A stretch of 64,000 nt of DNA from the NCBI RefSeq assembly GCF_003945595.2, contig NW_024104440.1, positions 55,449 to 119,448 on the forward strand, given 5' to 3'. Position 1 is the first letter of the stretch; every line of letters begins with the position of its first letter. The notes beneath the pieces were generated by a model, which worked only from the letters and a program-made list of their open reading frames with translations, was not told the origin of the DNA and did no database searches. The translations under genes and the position numbers were made by a program. Source of the DNA: Pipra filicauda. Taxonomy: Eukaryota > Chordata > Aves > Passeriformes > Pipridae. Below, in pieces: positions 36,607 to 49,460 of this stretch.

Positions 36607-39600
36607 GTGTTGCAGTGAAACATCTCTCCAGATGAAGCCTAGTTTGAACCTTCCCTGCTGTAGCCAAGAGAAAAAGAAATCCCTTGTTATCTCAACATTT
36701 GTGCCAATTTATCTGATTTGCTTTGAATTTTAGAAGCACTCCTGAAAACAACTCACAGCAAACAGTTCAAACTGGAAGTGTCAGCCATTATAAAAACCAG
36801 AGAACACTAACTGGCTGATACCTATAAGCCATCCTAGCTTGGTGTCCACAGAAACTTCTGAGGAATTCACCTGTTTAAAGCTTTCAGGACACTAGATTAT
36901 ATACTATTACAGCTTGCAAAGAAGTAAAATAGATGCTACACAGTTCCAGTGATAATTATAATTTATATTTCTTTATAGCACATTCATTAAATGGTGCAAT
37001 TGAGGGGGTTTTTTGTTAAAATTAAACCCATTTGGATGAGAAGGCTTGATCCTACTCTGTTGCACTCTTTTCAGGGTAGACTACACATATTCATGTTCTA
37101 AATGTTTTTTTTTTCCCTCTTTATTTTCCCAGTAAATTCTGAAGTGACTTAGTGGTGCCAGTGAACCTAAGCCATTTTCATTCTTTGTAGATATTGCATT
37201 TCCCCCTCCTCCCAGTGTTTGCTTCACCTTTCCCTTTCAATATGCAGAGAAGAGCCTATTTAAAAAAAGGGAAAGAGCTGTAATTAGGACACCAAATTAC
37301 TAGATACACTTAATAACAGAATTGGAGATCAAGAACTTGGCAGGCACCTTAAATCCATCTTGGCTCTGCTTTTTTGGCTGTTGCTGAATCAGCTCAGGGC
37401 ACAGTTTTAAAATTGAATCAGCAACCCTATTATTATAAATGGGAACTTTTGTTAAGCTCTTCAATTGATGTTCTCTCACACAAAGACCCCATCTCTTCTG
37501 GGAAATACCTTATAGTACACCTCTGTTTTCTGCTGTTGGTGTGTTCCTTATGCACAGTCAGAATGTGAGATGGAGGAGTCACATGAACTGTACCAATGGC
37601 TGGAACCACAATTTCCAAAGCAATGCTGGCAAAACTCTTCAAATGCTCTTCAAATGCTATTTTCTCCTCACAGCATGAAAGACTCTGCATGATGTGACCC
37701 ATACAAATATAGATGACAACCAGGCTTTTTGCATAAAATAGCTTAACAGTGATTTCCTACTGCCACCTCCTAGAACAGCGAGCTTGCCTCTACTTTGTGC
37801 CAAGTGCTAGAGGTGTCCAAGCTTCTCTGTGAAAAGCTTTAGCACTTTGCTGCTACAGGAACTTGAAATAACTCAGCTATTTCCAGCCATGTCTGCGTTT
37901 CACCAGTGTTTGGAGTGGTGACACATCCAGGAATGACGAGATTTGAGATGAGAACCTATCCCACCCAGGACTGAATGCAGTGACTGGAGTTCCCTTTGGG
38001 ATCCACCACTCCCATGGTTGGGAACTGTGAGAGTTCCCTCACTTCTCAGGTGTGTGAGCTGGGTAAATCTGGTTTCAAACCAAACCAAGTCATGTCTGCA
38101 ACAGCGACAGGCTCTTGGTCTCATTCATTAGGTGGAATTCAGCTACAGGATATGTGGGCACTCTTTATGACCCTTCCCATACATTCTGAGTCTCCTGCAA
38201 ACTGGCTGTGGTGACTGTAACAGCACACACTCTGCTCTGATTTCAGTGAGAGAAGCCTCCAGTACCCGTGCTAAAGGTTCTGAGCTGATTCCTGCTGACC
38301 TCTCCACAGGCAGGCTTCATTATACATGGAAATGATTCACGGGCTTTCAGCTTTATGGGGTCTTCTAGGTCTTGGATCTCTACCTAAAAATAGGCTGCAG
38401 CAGCACAATTTGTGGGGATGCATTAAAATCACTTGCAGACACAGATTACCAGAATACTTTCCCCCTGCCTTTTTTTTTAAATGTGCTAAATTAGTTTTAG
38501 CTAATTGACAATTTTTTAATAAGAGTTTAAGAAAAAGTTAATCCAGCTATCTTGTTCTCATGAATTGTTAAACTCTCTAGCCTAGGCAGAGATTACTACA
38601 GGATCTCTAAACTGATTTTTCTGGGAAATGGGGCTGTAACTCCATGATATTATTTTCTATAGAAAATGTTTAAATACATAGTGAGTATCTCTTGATATTT
38701 ATATGCTGTGTGCTAGTTTGTCCAGACTTTCACTTTGCTAAATTAAGCCATTGCCTCTTTTTACCTCTTGAAAGCAAATTGTTTTTTTCCTCTGTTTCTA
38801 CCACAGAGCATAAAAATAACACTAAACTCTCTCATATGCTCCTAAAAAGGATGAAAGAGAAGATTAAATTTATGGAAAGTAATTGGCTCCATAGGAAATG
38901 CATACCTTGATTCCTGCAACAGGACAGGCCTGTATGCTTGCAGGATTAGGAAAGCAAACAGTAACATACACAGGAAAGAAATTCAAAATTGAGATCAGTA
39001 TTTTGTGGAGGGGAGGGAAATGCGATTATTGGTATTTTCTTTTTATTATTAATTTCTTTTTGCCACAGTTGCTCAAACAAAATGGAAACACAAAGAAGCT
39101 GTGAAATTTGTTATTTCTAAAATGGGCAGTAGGACTCGAAGTGAATGGTGTCAGATTACTGTCAGAGGGAATGAATTTGTGTGCTCGGTGCCAACAGATG
39201 TGGTGGATTGCTGACATCAAGTGAAGGAACACGATAAAAACACAGCACTTATGTGCTGGAGGAAAAATTATTAATTTACAGCTCTGCAGCTTTGAACATC
39301 CTGACTCTTTGAACTGTCAGTTTTCAAAATGCTTTCCAGAGTGCCTCTTTTATTCAGGCTTCCCCCTCTGCACTGAGCAGAGTGCAGAACTGCTTTGACT
39401 TTTCTCTGAAACGTGCACCTGATGGGAGGTGTGAGGACAAAAGAGAAGTAGAACTGTTCTAAAGGGTCTGTACCACCTGGGGAAATGCCAGAAGGCCACT
39501 TCAGACAGCTCTGCAACCTCTTCATCCTGACAAGCCCAAGAAGAAAAGCCAGTTCAGGAACTTTAAATTCAAACTTTTCTATCTATCCTTCTCTTCATGT

Positions 39601-42600
39601 AAATAATTCTTCCTTTTTGCTGCTACCCATTAGTCTGAAGGTCTGCACAACTATTCCAAATTGAGTGTATATTCCTTAAAAACCTTATTTTAAAATAACC
39701 TAATCCAGATAGTGGAACAATGCAGAGAGACCTTCTTCCATGTGACGACAGGCAAAATTATTTTTTCTCACCATCTGATGTCTACTACATAACAAAAGGA
39801 CAGGTTTTAGAAAATTTGTAATGTTTGGACGTGGTTTAGGCTGAATGTATTTTCAGATGAAAGCAGGAGAGCAGTTGGGCAGCTTCTAATGTCAGTTAAA
39901 ATCCTCTATTTCTTTCCAGTTTCCCAGGCAGTGAAGCAGCAGGGACAGCTCTGCTCAGCCTCTCGTACCCCAGGGGCTGGAGCTGGCAGCTGTGCAGTCA
40001 GCTGGCTTGCAAGAGGCACAGGGATATCCCAGAGCTCCACACCTCCAGGAAAATACATGTTCCTGGCATCATAGCAGGATAATTGGAAACCCAAAAAACC
40101 AGTTTATGTTAATTTTGGTGACAGGTCAGAGAGAGGGATTTTCATTATCATGCCACTGTATACTTCATTTATTTAGAGATTTGGTGCTTCAAGTACCGAA
40201 ATTCCTGCCTATTTGGCTCCAGGATAAAAAAAAAATCACTTCAACAAATATTTTAAACTTTGTACTATAAATGTAGAGAAAGGAACATTGGATGAGAAGC
40301 TTGAAATGGGAAGTATCAAGTGAGGCTTTCGTTTTAGCAGGATCCTTCTTAATGATTTTGTGATATCCCATTTTAACAATATTTTCTTTAAGCTAGAAAG
40401 AAAAAAAATATTTACAGATTTTTTGAATAAAACTTTCTCTTTGCCATGTTTTAGGGCATCCTCAGTCACCTGTAAATGTAACAGACAAACAGATGTGGCT
40501 TGTTTTTTCCTCTCTGCACAACCAATACTGTTTCAATGCCATCTTGAAGACTTCTGCTTTTCTAACTCACCTGTGAACTAATGTGGAATTGGGTTAAAAT
40601 AACATTTGTGCTATATTCATAAGTAATACCAAGAAAAGGAGACTGTACTTCCTGGGTCTGAAGTATATTTTTATAGGTAGGTGAGTTATAAAACCTCTAA
40701 AATAGGAGGCTATTAGAATAGAAATGCTGACATAGATGTTCCTGGAATGACCTGACTGCGAGGAATTGAACTTAAAATTCTTTGAAAATAATGAGGAGTT
40801 TAAGTATTGCTACAGTAACACAATACTGGTATTTTAATTTTAAATGTTAGAAGTCAAGTAGCTGGATTTACTTGCTTTTCTCTGTACTGAATTTTGCTAA
40901 ATCACTTAACCCCAGTGATCCTGCCCTGGGTAGCAGAGTACCTAAAGGGGCACCAGGCAGAAAACATATAGCATTTATCTCAGCACACAGGCTACTGCTT
41001 CTTCAGTTAAAAGGAACAGTTATATTATCTATGAAGTGAAGAAATTCACATATAAGAATAGAAAAATTGGTATCTGGAAGCTTCTCTAGAGAGAGAAGGC
41101 CCCCACCAACTCCTCCTGCATATTTCTGCAGCTGGTACCCTTTGAGGGTGGCATGGCAGCACCAACCATTCACCTCTGTGCTTTGGCACTGATCAGACTG
41201 GTACCACTTTTTATCCCAAGGTTGAGCAGAAGCTGGTTGTGCAGCTTCATCATTCCAAATTATAAGTACATGTAAATGGGCTATTTAATTTGAGGAAACA
41301 CTAAGATCCTCATCTTACACTGTTACTACCTGCATTGGTAACTACATAGAGGAGTGACTGTAACCAGGTTAAAAATTGAAGTTGTCTCATGATATTTCCA
41401 GAAACCTTTAAAGTGTCTGTTCTGTGCCGGATCAACAGTGTGCAGGGAGCCAGACAATCTCATGCCCCTGCAGTTGCACTTCAGTGTCTGATCCTGTGCT
41501 TGCAAGAAAACTGCTCAAATAGGCATTCAGTTAATGTCAAAGAAATGCAGAACAGCAGGAGGATTTTCATACTCAGGGTGCCCTTTTTGAAGAAGGGTCT
41601 AAAATATTGCTGCTGGGAGAAAGGGAGATATGCTGACAGTTCCTAAGGAAGGATTATCATTCCCTTTCCTGTATCTGTGAGCCAGCTTTAGCTGACTTGC
41701 CCTTTTATTCTTTAGTATTTGCTTTTGCATTTTCACTGATGTTGAGCCCTCAGTGGGCAGAGACAGAGATGAAATTCTTCCCAAGGCTCTGAAGTGGGAT
41801 ATGGCAGTTGAAGGATGATAATTCAGTGAATGGCTGAGCACTTCAATGAGACAAGGGGCTATGTGGATATACTGTGGCAGCACTGTATGATACCCCAGAG
41901 TATCTCCACAATAAACAGAGCTGGTTTTTTCATCCCTTTATTGATGAGGCAGATATCCTAGTATTTTGATGGCTACCAGAGCTTATTTAGTATTCACAGA
42001 AAAATTAACTGTAGGCGGAGAAAGTGCTTTTCTCATTCCTCTTCTAACTCCTGCTCTCCTTTGCCCAAAGCCTTCTGCCAGGCCAGCCTTCCACATCTTC
42101 CTGCTTTAATCTCTAATACCCCTCCAGTAACCTATTCATGAGAAAAATTCTTTATATTCTTGTTTCCCTGCTGCATAAATATCTGCATTTTGTGGTACTC
42201 AGGCATTCCACATATGAAAGGCAAGAAAGATTTTCTTCAAAATTGCTGGCTGATCTATATGATATGTCCTTGAGTTTTGAATATCTTCCAGGCTGGAGAT
42301 TGCACAGCCTCAGTTTGCAATATGTTCCAGTGTTTCCCCCTCACTGTGAAGAATTCTTTTTAATGATTTAACAGAGATTTTCCTTGCTGCAACTTATGAC
42401 TGTTGATTCTTGTACATCTGTTGTTTTCAGCCACTCTCACAGTTGCACGAAGTGTTTTACCTCAGTAGCATGTTAGAGCTCCATACACAGTTCTGTGCAA
42501 GCAAATAACCTATCTCCAGTTAATATATCCACTGAAACCCCTTACATTTTGGTTAATCTTACTATGATCCTTTAAAAGAATGCAAACCTGCAGGGACTAA

Positions 42601-44675
42601 TGGGCTCAATAGGCTTCCAGAAGTCTGCTAATTCATTTCAAGGAGTGGGTATTGCAGTTATTCTTTTGACAGATGTTTCCTTGTTTTGTCCTAGACCAAT
42701 CATTTGATTGCTGATTTTTAAAGGTTCTCAACTTAATAGTGTGCTGACAACCTCAAGGGAGGAAGTGAGAATCATGCTTTCTTTTCCTTTGGCAGGAAAT
42801 AAGTCAAGGTTGAAATACTGGCAGCCCAATAAGGCACATGTTCTGGCTGAGTATTGCTGCTCATCACTGCTTGTCCTTTGCACTCCACATGTACACAAAC
42901 ACGATGTTCTCAATAATCCTGCAGTTATTACTAAGCATTTAACTGGTTTGGCTCCCTCTTTGGAAGCGAAATACACATTTATGTTCATAATTTGCAGGTT
43001 TGAACAAGAGTTCAAACCATCAACTGTCTCTAGACTCAATTGTAAAGACAAAAGGAGAAACTGTTTTGTTCAAAAGCAGGTCTTGTCTAATCTAATGTTA
43101 ACTCCTTCCATAAGAAGAAATAATAACAGGGTTATTCTGTCCAGCTAAATAATGCATGAAAAGTGGCACACATGGCTGTTTTCATTACAGTCTTTCCCAA
43201 CAACTTGAGGTTCACTACTTTTCTTAGCTTAGGGAAAGATCCTATGAATAGGAAAAGTAATGAGAAAACAGTCATAGTGTTATGAAGGTTGCAGAAGCTC
43301 TAAGTGGCATGAAATGGATTTTATTCTTCTGTTTGCACTTGACAAGTACTTCAGCTGGTCTTATTACAGCACAAATTTTTGCTTCATAATCATCTCTATA
43401 TTAAAGCATTTAAGGCTTTAATTTTATGTAGGAGTATTGGAAATGGTTGAAGTGTTTCATCAAAGAGACTAGGTTGAGCAAAAATATTGAGTTCTAAATT
43501 TAAAAAGCAGATAGTTTAGATGGGGAAAAAAACACTTTTAAAAACAGATAATGTGTATCAGGAAACTGTTTCTGAAAATGAACAAGTCTTTGTTTTGAGG
43601 AGAGAGAGAATAGAAGTGTCCCCAGCTGATACACACTCACCAACCAACGAAGGTAGGAGAATCAGAAAGGGATCTTTCAAGCAGATTTTGACTGAATAGT
43701 TTAAAAACTCCCAGAGTAAAAAGTGTTGTTGAAGAAAGTCGGTAGCATGACGAAGCTGAAGTAGCAGTTTTAATTATGCCCCTAATATATTAAAGGAAAA
43801 ACAGAAGCAAAGAAAAATTCAGTAAATAAATTAGAAAAAGTCCAGAATGTATTAAGACCATTCTGCATGGGAGGTTTTATAGTGCTCGTGTGCAAGGGGC
43901 CGGGCAAAGGAAGTGGGAGAAGTGCAAACATTTGGATCAAGGTGATTTCAGTGGCATGGGTTGATCAGGAGAAACCGAACAGTGAGATTCCTCACGTCAG
44001 GATAACTCGGACAAACTGGGGAAGCTCCTGTAGCAACAAAATAACGGCTCAAAGCAGTTTAAAGGGGAATTGATTGCTCAGGAAAGAAAATCAATGTGCA
44101 GAAGTCAGTCCAAAAGAAGGACTGAGTCGTGAGAGGGAAAAATCCACACATTCCTCTAGACCTCATTAATCAACTTCATTCTTTTCCTGATACCCATAAT
44201 ACATTAGGCAGTTTCTGGGGCTGTGGCAGTGCTGGCTGGAGGCAATAAAGGCAGTGCCTGGCTTTGAATGTCCCAGCAGTCGTGCTGGTGGATAAGAGAG
44301 CGTTGAGGAAAACTTGTTTACCACCATTTCATCTCCCTTTCCGTTACCTTTTTTTCCCCCCAGGAGGTAAGTCAGTTTAAGTCTGACCTTTCTCCTCAGT
44401 GGTTAGTTACAGCCTGTTCTACTCCAAATTAGAACTGCTGGTTACTGCCAGCTCCACTGCAGGAGTGGGAGTGCCTTGATAACTTTCTGCTGAGTAATAC
44501 CTAGAGATCTGATTAACATGTATCCAAAGCAATCTGATTAACATCTATCAAAATTAGCCACTTTTAACAACAAACAAATAATGACTAATACAAAAGCATT
44601 CACTGCCAACAGCTATGATGTTCTCTTTGAAGCCAGAAGAATTTCCTCAGGATTTGATATTCATTAGTGACTTAC
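36607..44675. other. intergenic, nothing recognised
   Basis: About 8 kb of AT-rich DNA. The longest open frame (42708-43148, plus strand, 146 codons) has no recognisable domain. A 13-bp word, ATCTGATTAACAT, occurs twice at 44507-44519 and 44532-44544. A 3' splice site followed within 3 bp by GTAAGT lies at 44,362-44,372 on the plus strand. Confidence 0.55.
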
Positions 44676-44723
44676 TTCTTTTTGCTGAGCCAACTGGATT
44701 CAGTTTGTCGTGATCAAAGCTCC
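44676..44723 (-). other. candidate 48-bp coding exon (unidentified gene, minus strand)
   Basis: On the minus strand a strong acceptor (tctctttttacccag) and a consensus donor (gtaagt) flank 48 bases that read SFDHDKLNPVGSAKR in the phase left by the 45338 candidate. No family is recognised. Short length makes chance likely. Confidence 0.25.
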
Positions 44724-44841
44724 CTGGGTAAAAAGAGAATGAAAAATGAAGAAAAGTAAGCAAACACTTTTTCTTTCCAGAAAACTGCCCTGTGTATCTT
44801 ATTTGTTTAATGTATCCTTCAAAAATGCTTATATACTTTTT

Positions 44842-45276
44842 TCATTCCTCTCTGTAGAGGGTTTTTATTTCCTTCCATAAGCCTTTAGTTTTGCTCTCCT
44901 CTTGAAAGGCTTTGATCTCTTCATCAAAATTCTTCTTGGCTTTGCAGAAGGCTTTCAGGTCCTTCCTGAAGTCCCATTTCTCTTCTTCCAAAGTCTTGGA
45001 AAGCTGCTGCTTCCGGAATTTAGATGTGTTTGCCTGGAAGTTCTCACACTGTATCTTGAGTAGTTGAAAGCAGGTATTTCAGAGCTCTGTAAGAAGAGAT
45101 GAATTCTTTGCACAGGTGCTTAAATGTGCTTTGTCATTTTTGATCATTTTTTCAGCATCGATTTTGCATCTTTTCTGCTTTAGACTTTTGTCAGGTTTAT
45201 GAATCAATGATTCAATGAAATAGAATATAAAATCAGGGGAATCCAGATGTGCAGTCACATGGAATTTATACTTTGG
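44842..45276 (-). pseudogene. possible coiled-coil protein remnant (unidentified)
   Basis: On the minus strand one frame is open from 45276 to 44842 except for a single TGA at 45079-45081; the last 78 codons have no stop and end with TGA at 44842-44844. The translation is unusually Lys/Glu-rich and helical, for example KTLEEEKWDFRKDLKAF, then KNFDEEIKAFQEE, ending LWKEIKTLYREE. Upstream in the same frame comes KQKRCKIDAEKMIKNDKAHL. A neighbouring frame between them reads KHLCKEFISSYRALKYLL, which suggests two compensating frameshifts. There is no ATG at the start. It may be a decayed gene, a retrocopy, or an exon of an unannotated gene. I cannot name a family. A purine-rich strand also inflates Lys/Glu content, so chance is a real alternative. 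Confidence 0.35.
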
Positions 45277-45337
45277 TTACTTATTTTCACACTGTGTTGT
45301 TGGGAAAGCGGAGTTGCCACCCCCCCAGCCTCCTCAC

Positions 45338-45416
45338 TGTTGAGTAGGTACGAGAAGTGGAAAAGATATTGCTCCTGGCATAATGTTGGTAGAACATTGT
45401 AATCCTTCCTTGGGGC
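45338..45416 (-). other. candidate coding exon (unidentified gene, minus strand)
   Basis: On the minus strand a good acceptor (tgcttttatttcag) is followed by 79 open bases starting at 45416, translating as APRKDYNVLPTL and on to YLFHFSYLLN, and then by a gtgagg donor (GT at 45336-45337). The phase is compatible with candidates on both sides. A second frame is also open across the same bases, so the evidence is weak. Confidence 0.25.
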
Positions 45417-45592
45417 CTGAAATAAAAGCAAAACTTCTCTTCATTTGGATAGGGACTCGTTTGCACATTAGCCAATTAAATTATTCTCTTATTAAATATT
45501 TCCAGAAAGTATGACCTAAATGGGGATTGTTCATAGACAAAAAAATCCACCTTTTGATCTATCCAGGAGATGTTTTAACTTGACTCCCTTAC

Positions 45593-45756
45593 AGGTGTGG
45601 CAAATGGCAAGGAAACCCACTTTCCTTCTGCTGAAGGCATAGCTCTTGGCTCTTGTCTAACGCTGAGGCACAACAGGTTTTCTGATTTTGTTCCCAACAC
45701 AATCTGTGTGTGACTGTCCATGTTTAAATCAGGGTGTCCATCAATGTTCCTCTTTC
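45593..45756 (-). other. candidate coding exon (unidentified gene, minus strand)
   Basis: The acceptor is aataactccag (AG at 45757-45758) and the donor gtaagg (GT at 45591-45592). It spans 164 bases, open in phase 1 to 0, encoding for example KRNIDGHPDLNMDSHTQ and SENLLCLSVRQEPRAMP. No homologue comes to mind. It lies 176 bp before the next candidate exon, whose phase matches. Confidence 0.25.
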
Positions 45757-48700
45757 CTGGAGTTATTGTGAGGTGTTAATAAACCAGTATGTTTATTTAC
45801 ATTGAAATTAGAAATGTGCAGAACACTATTAAAATATAGTATGTGTTTGTTTTCAAAGTTTCAGGTGAAAAGTACAAAGTATAGATTTACTACTTATTTT
45901 GTTTTGTCAATCCAGCAATGTAACAGAGGGATGAAATGTGAAAAGTGTATTCCTACTGCTTTACCAGTCATTTCAATAAACATGTGTCTGGTGTTCCTTC
46001 TGTATATTAAGAATACCTTGAAAATCAAATGCTGACTTCACAGGTATCATGAGGGGACATGCTTTTATGGCCACATAACATAAAATGGGAATAATCTAAA
46101 TTATTGTATGCTTCAAAACATTCTTACTCCTTCATGACCAGCAGACCTGAATAAATGCTTTATGTTGACCAGCTCTTTGTTATTATAATCCTGCCTGCAG
46201 GAATTAAAACCCAGGGTGATTAGAGGAAAAATGGCATCCAAATAGTTGTGAAGATTAGTATTTCAGTCCCGAGTGCAGTGGATTTATATTTGCAACATTT
46301 TCTCCCTCATAATGCATCACTTTATTTGTTTTTAAGCCAATTGCATTTCAGTTTTGTCGGACTACTTGGTGCAAGAAGGGAACTGGCCTGGACTTGGAAT
46401 CCAATAAATATTGAGCTGTGTTGTTCTAATGTGCTTTCTGGTTGTATTCCATCTACCCTGCACAGAGATGGGAGGTCAAACAATATTGGCTGTACCAGCA
46501 GAGATATTGTGTTCAATAGACCTTCATGCACTCAGCCAGTGGAGACACTTTTTAATTAAAACATTCTATAATGATTCACTGGCATCTGGAAATTTGTGCA
46601 TAGTTAAAGATAAACCAGTAAAATAAAATGCAGATTTCAAATGTAGTTCTGTAGTTCTGCTAGCTCATTTATCAAGAATGTATTTTAATTTCCTCTTTTA
46701 CGCACTATAATAATGACTTTGCCTTTTTAAACAACGTCTCAAAGATTAACTATTTTTCCCCTTCCTCTCTTTTCTACCTAATGTTTAATTCCAAATGTAG
46801 ATATTGCATAAAGAAGTCCAGATCAACAAGAACTTGTATGAGATCTACAATTCTGTAACTTCCAGAAAAGGAGCTACTTGGTTCCTAATGCTTAGATTTA
46901 CTTCTGCTGTCATATTATCCTTCAGTTGTAAAGATTTATTTGGCCTGGGCCAGTTCCAAACTAAACCTTGATTTTGCAGTCTCAACAGATGCTGATATTT
47001 TCAAATTAAAATGATTCATTTATATTAAACCTAGGTTGAATATCTCAGTTTATACATTTGAAAGGAAGACCATCTCTTGATGATAAATATCTAGAATATT
47101 GTACTAGATGGGGCAATTTATTTGCAAAGTACAGCTCTCAGTCACTCAGGTCAGATGAGAACTGTAAATCCAATCTGCATTAATACAGAGAAAGAGCAAA
47201 TCTGAAATGTTATTTATCAGTCTGTGACTGAAGACAATCCTCACTGTCCTTAAACTTGATGGAGGGAAGAGGAGGGTGAGAGAAAGGAGGGGGAAGGAAC
47301 GACATGGAGTCTACTGCAGACAAGTTATCCATGTGATATATGAAAAAGTCTGATTTTCCATGGGATTCTTGGAAAATTTGGACTCAGCCATTGTAAATTA
47401 ATTAGCTTTCCTATGAAAGACATTGCTTGCCAGATTAACCTCAAAATGTGCAGCAAAACCAAAAGAAATCACAAAAAAATAGAGGTGTGGAAGAAGAAAA
47501 GATTTAATTTTCCTAATTTATCTTTAAGCCTGCTGTGTATCACTTTCGCCTTTCAAGGACTATGATAATAAAGCTATTTTTATTCTCTTCCCTCTCCTCA
47601 TCCACTGCCTAAAATATCCCAGCCAGAGGAATGGATTTGCATTTTCTGCTCCACGGAACTTGATAAGAAAGTGTTCGGTCTGCAGAATGTGCCCAGAACT
47701 TGCCTGGCCCTGCTTTGTGCAGGAATCAGAAGTTTAGCACCAGAGGATTAGGCAGGAGAATCAAGATATTTTTCTATTTTTGCCATGCTACAAAGAAGTC
47801 TAGAATCTTTTAAACCAAGGAGAATGTTTGCAATATATTTTTGGTACTATCACTGTGTAGTTTCCTTTCTGTGGAAGGTAACATCAGCCCTGCTCTTTAC
47901 TTTCAGTGCCTAAAGGGACAATATCTTCATCTTTGCCTTTCTATTTATGGCATGATAGAGGATGGTACTTTAAATCAACTCGCCAAATTGTTTCTAAAGG
48001 TCACAAAATACCTGCTCAGCTTGTTGAAGTTTCATTTATGAGGTCTAATTTTTTGAGATGTGGAAGGAAAATTAAAATTAAGTCCACTGAATTATATCTA
48101 CAGCAAAGGCAGTTTTTTGGTAGATTTTCAATATTTTTTCCATTAAGAGGATTTTAGAAGTACCTTTTCATGCAAATGAGGCCTTCATTTTTAAGTGGTG
48201 TGCAGGGATCCATCATTTTAAAAAGTTGACTTCACAGAACATGACACCTGTGATGGTGCTTCTGGTGCAGATGCTGCCCAAATGGACTTTGGGATTGCCA
48301 AGGGATATGGAGAATGAGCCTCTGCTCTGAGTGCCTGTGGAAAACTGCATGAAGTGTTTGGAGGCTTTTAGGGACACGGTGTAATCAGTATGCCTGGAGT
48401 AGAGATAAATGCACACCGAGTTTGAAGAGCCTTATCTCCAGTCTAACTGTCAGTGTGAAGTCATGTTGAACTTGAGATTTCAGACAAAACTTTAATTAAT
48501 TATGAATAGGTATCAAAACTGCTGGTATCAGTGGTACCTGCTGGTTTGACATTTGGAACACTTTTGCATCCAAACCCTCATAGCCAGGTTATTGCTCATA
48601 AGGTATGAATATGAACTATCTTGAAACAGGTGTATTGCTATAAATTTCCTCCCCAGATAATATGAAGAACCACAGCTCATTAAATGCAACAGATAAAAAG

Positions 48701-49414
48701 TAATTGATAGTTCTTTATGGCTCCCAAGTGGCAGCTAATTTCAGCTGATGTAAAGCAGATAGTGACATCTCACTAAGGATGGGCAAAGGATATGAACATT
48801 TGCTTCCCCTTTTGAAGAGGATAACATTCACACTCACAGCTTAAAGAACTAACTTTTTGGCATTGTTTGCTTCAGGGCATGAACCTTTGTAGGAATGCAG
48901 CAGATCAAGTCATGTTGAAAGGCTCTATATTAGACACTTTCCACTATTATATGGAGTATGTAATTACAAGTAATAGCTCTGCTGCTGAGCATTTGAATCT
49001 TCTTCATATAAAGTGCATGTGCACACATTCTCTTGGGATAATTACACATGACATTGTAAACACCCAGCTGCTTGAGGGATATTCTTCCATTTTCTGGGTC
49101 TGTACTCCATCTCCACCAAAAACTAAGCTAAATTCTGCTACAATCAGAGTGACAAATGCCACTTCGGTCATCTCGCACTGTGAAGAATATATTTCGTTTG
49201 TTTGTTTTCATCCACTACTCTGTGGAGAAATATGTAAAGCCAGAAAAAACCCTCAACATTAGCATTTGCATTTGAATAAAATACTTTTGCTTCCTTTGTG
49301 TATTGAAACCTGCTTTTCAGACTAAGTAAAACAATTGTCTTTCTTCCTAAATATCCTGAATTTATTGCAATAGTTCTTAATTTAAACTGTAATTGCTCTT
49401 CCTCGTCCTTTTTT

Positions 49415-49460
49415 AAGAGAAGGAATCCTGAGTAGGATTCAAGAGAAGGAATTCTGAGTA
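49415..49460. repeat. 26-bp tandem duplication
   Basis: AAGAGAAGGAATCCTGAGTAG at 49415 recurs 26 bp later at 49441 with one mismatch. Confidence 0.85.

Noticed and set aside
42708..43148. 146-codon open frame on the plus strand
   Set aside because: No recognisable domain, no codon bias, and a minus-strand frame of 107 codons overlaps it.
45287..45475. 62-codon minus-strand open frame with an ATG
   Set aside because: It overlaps the 45338-45416 candidate exon in a different frame; neither has proven similarity, and its existence shows that open frames here can be chance.
48867..49262. 131-codon open frame on the plus strand
   Set aside because: No domain or splice context; length within chance for a region of this size.
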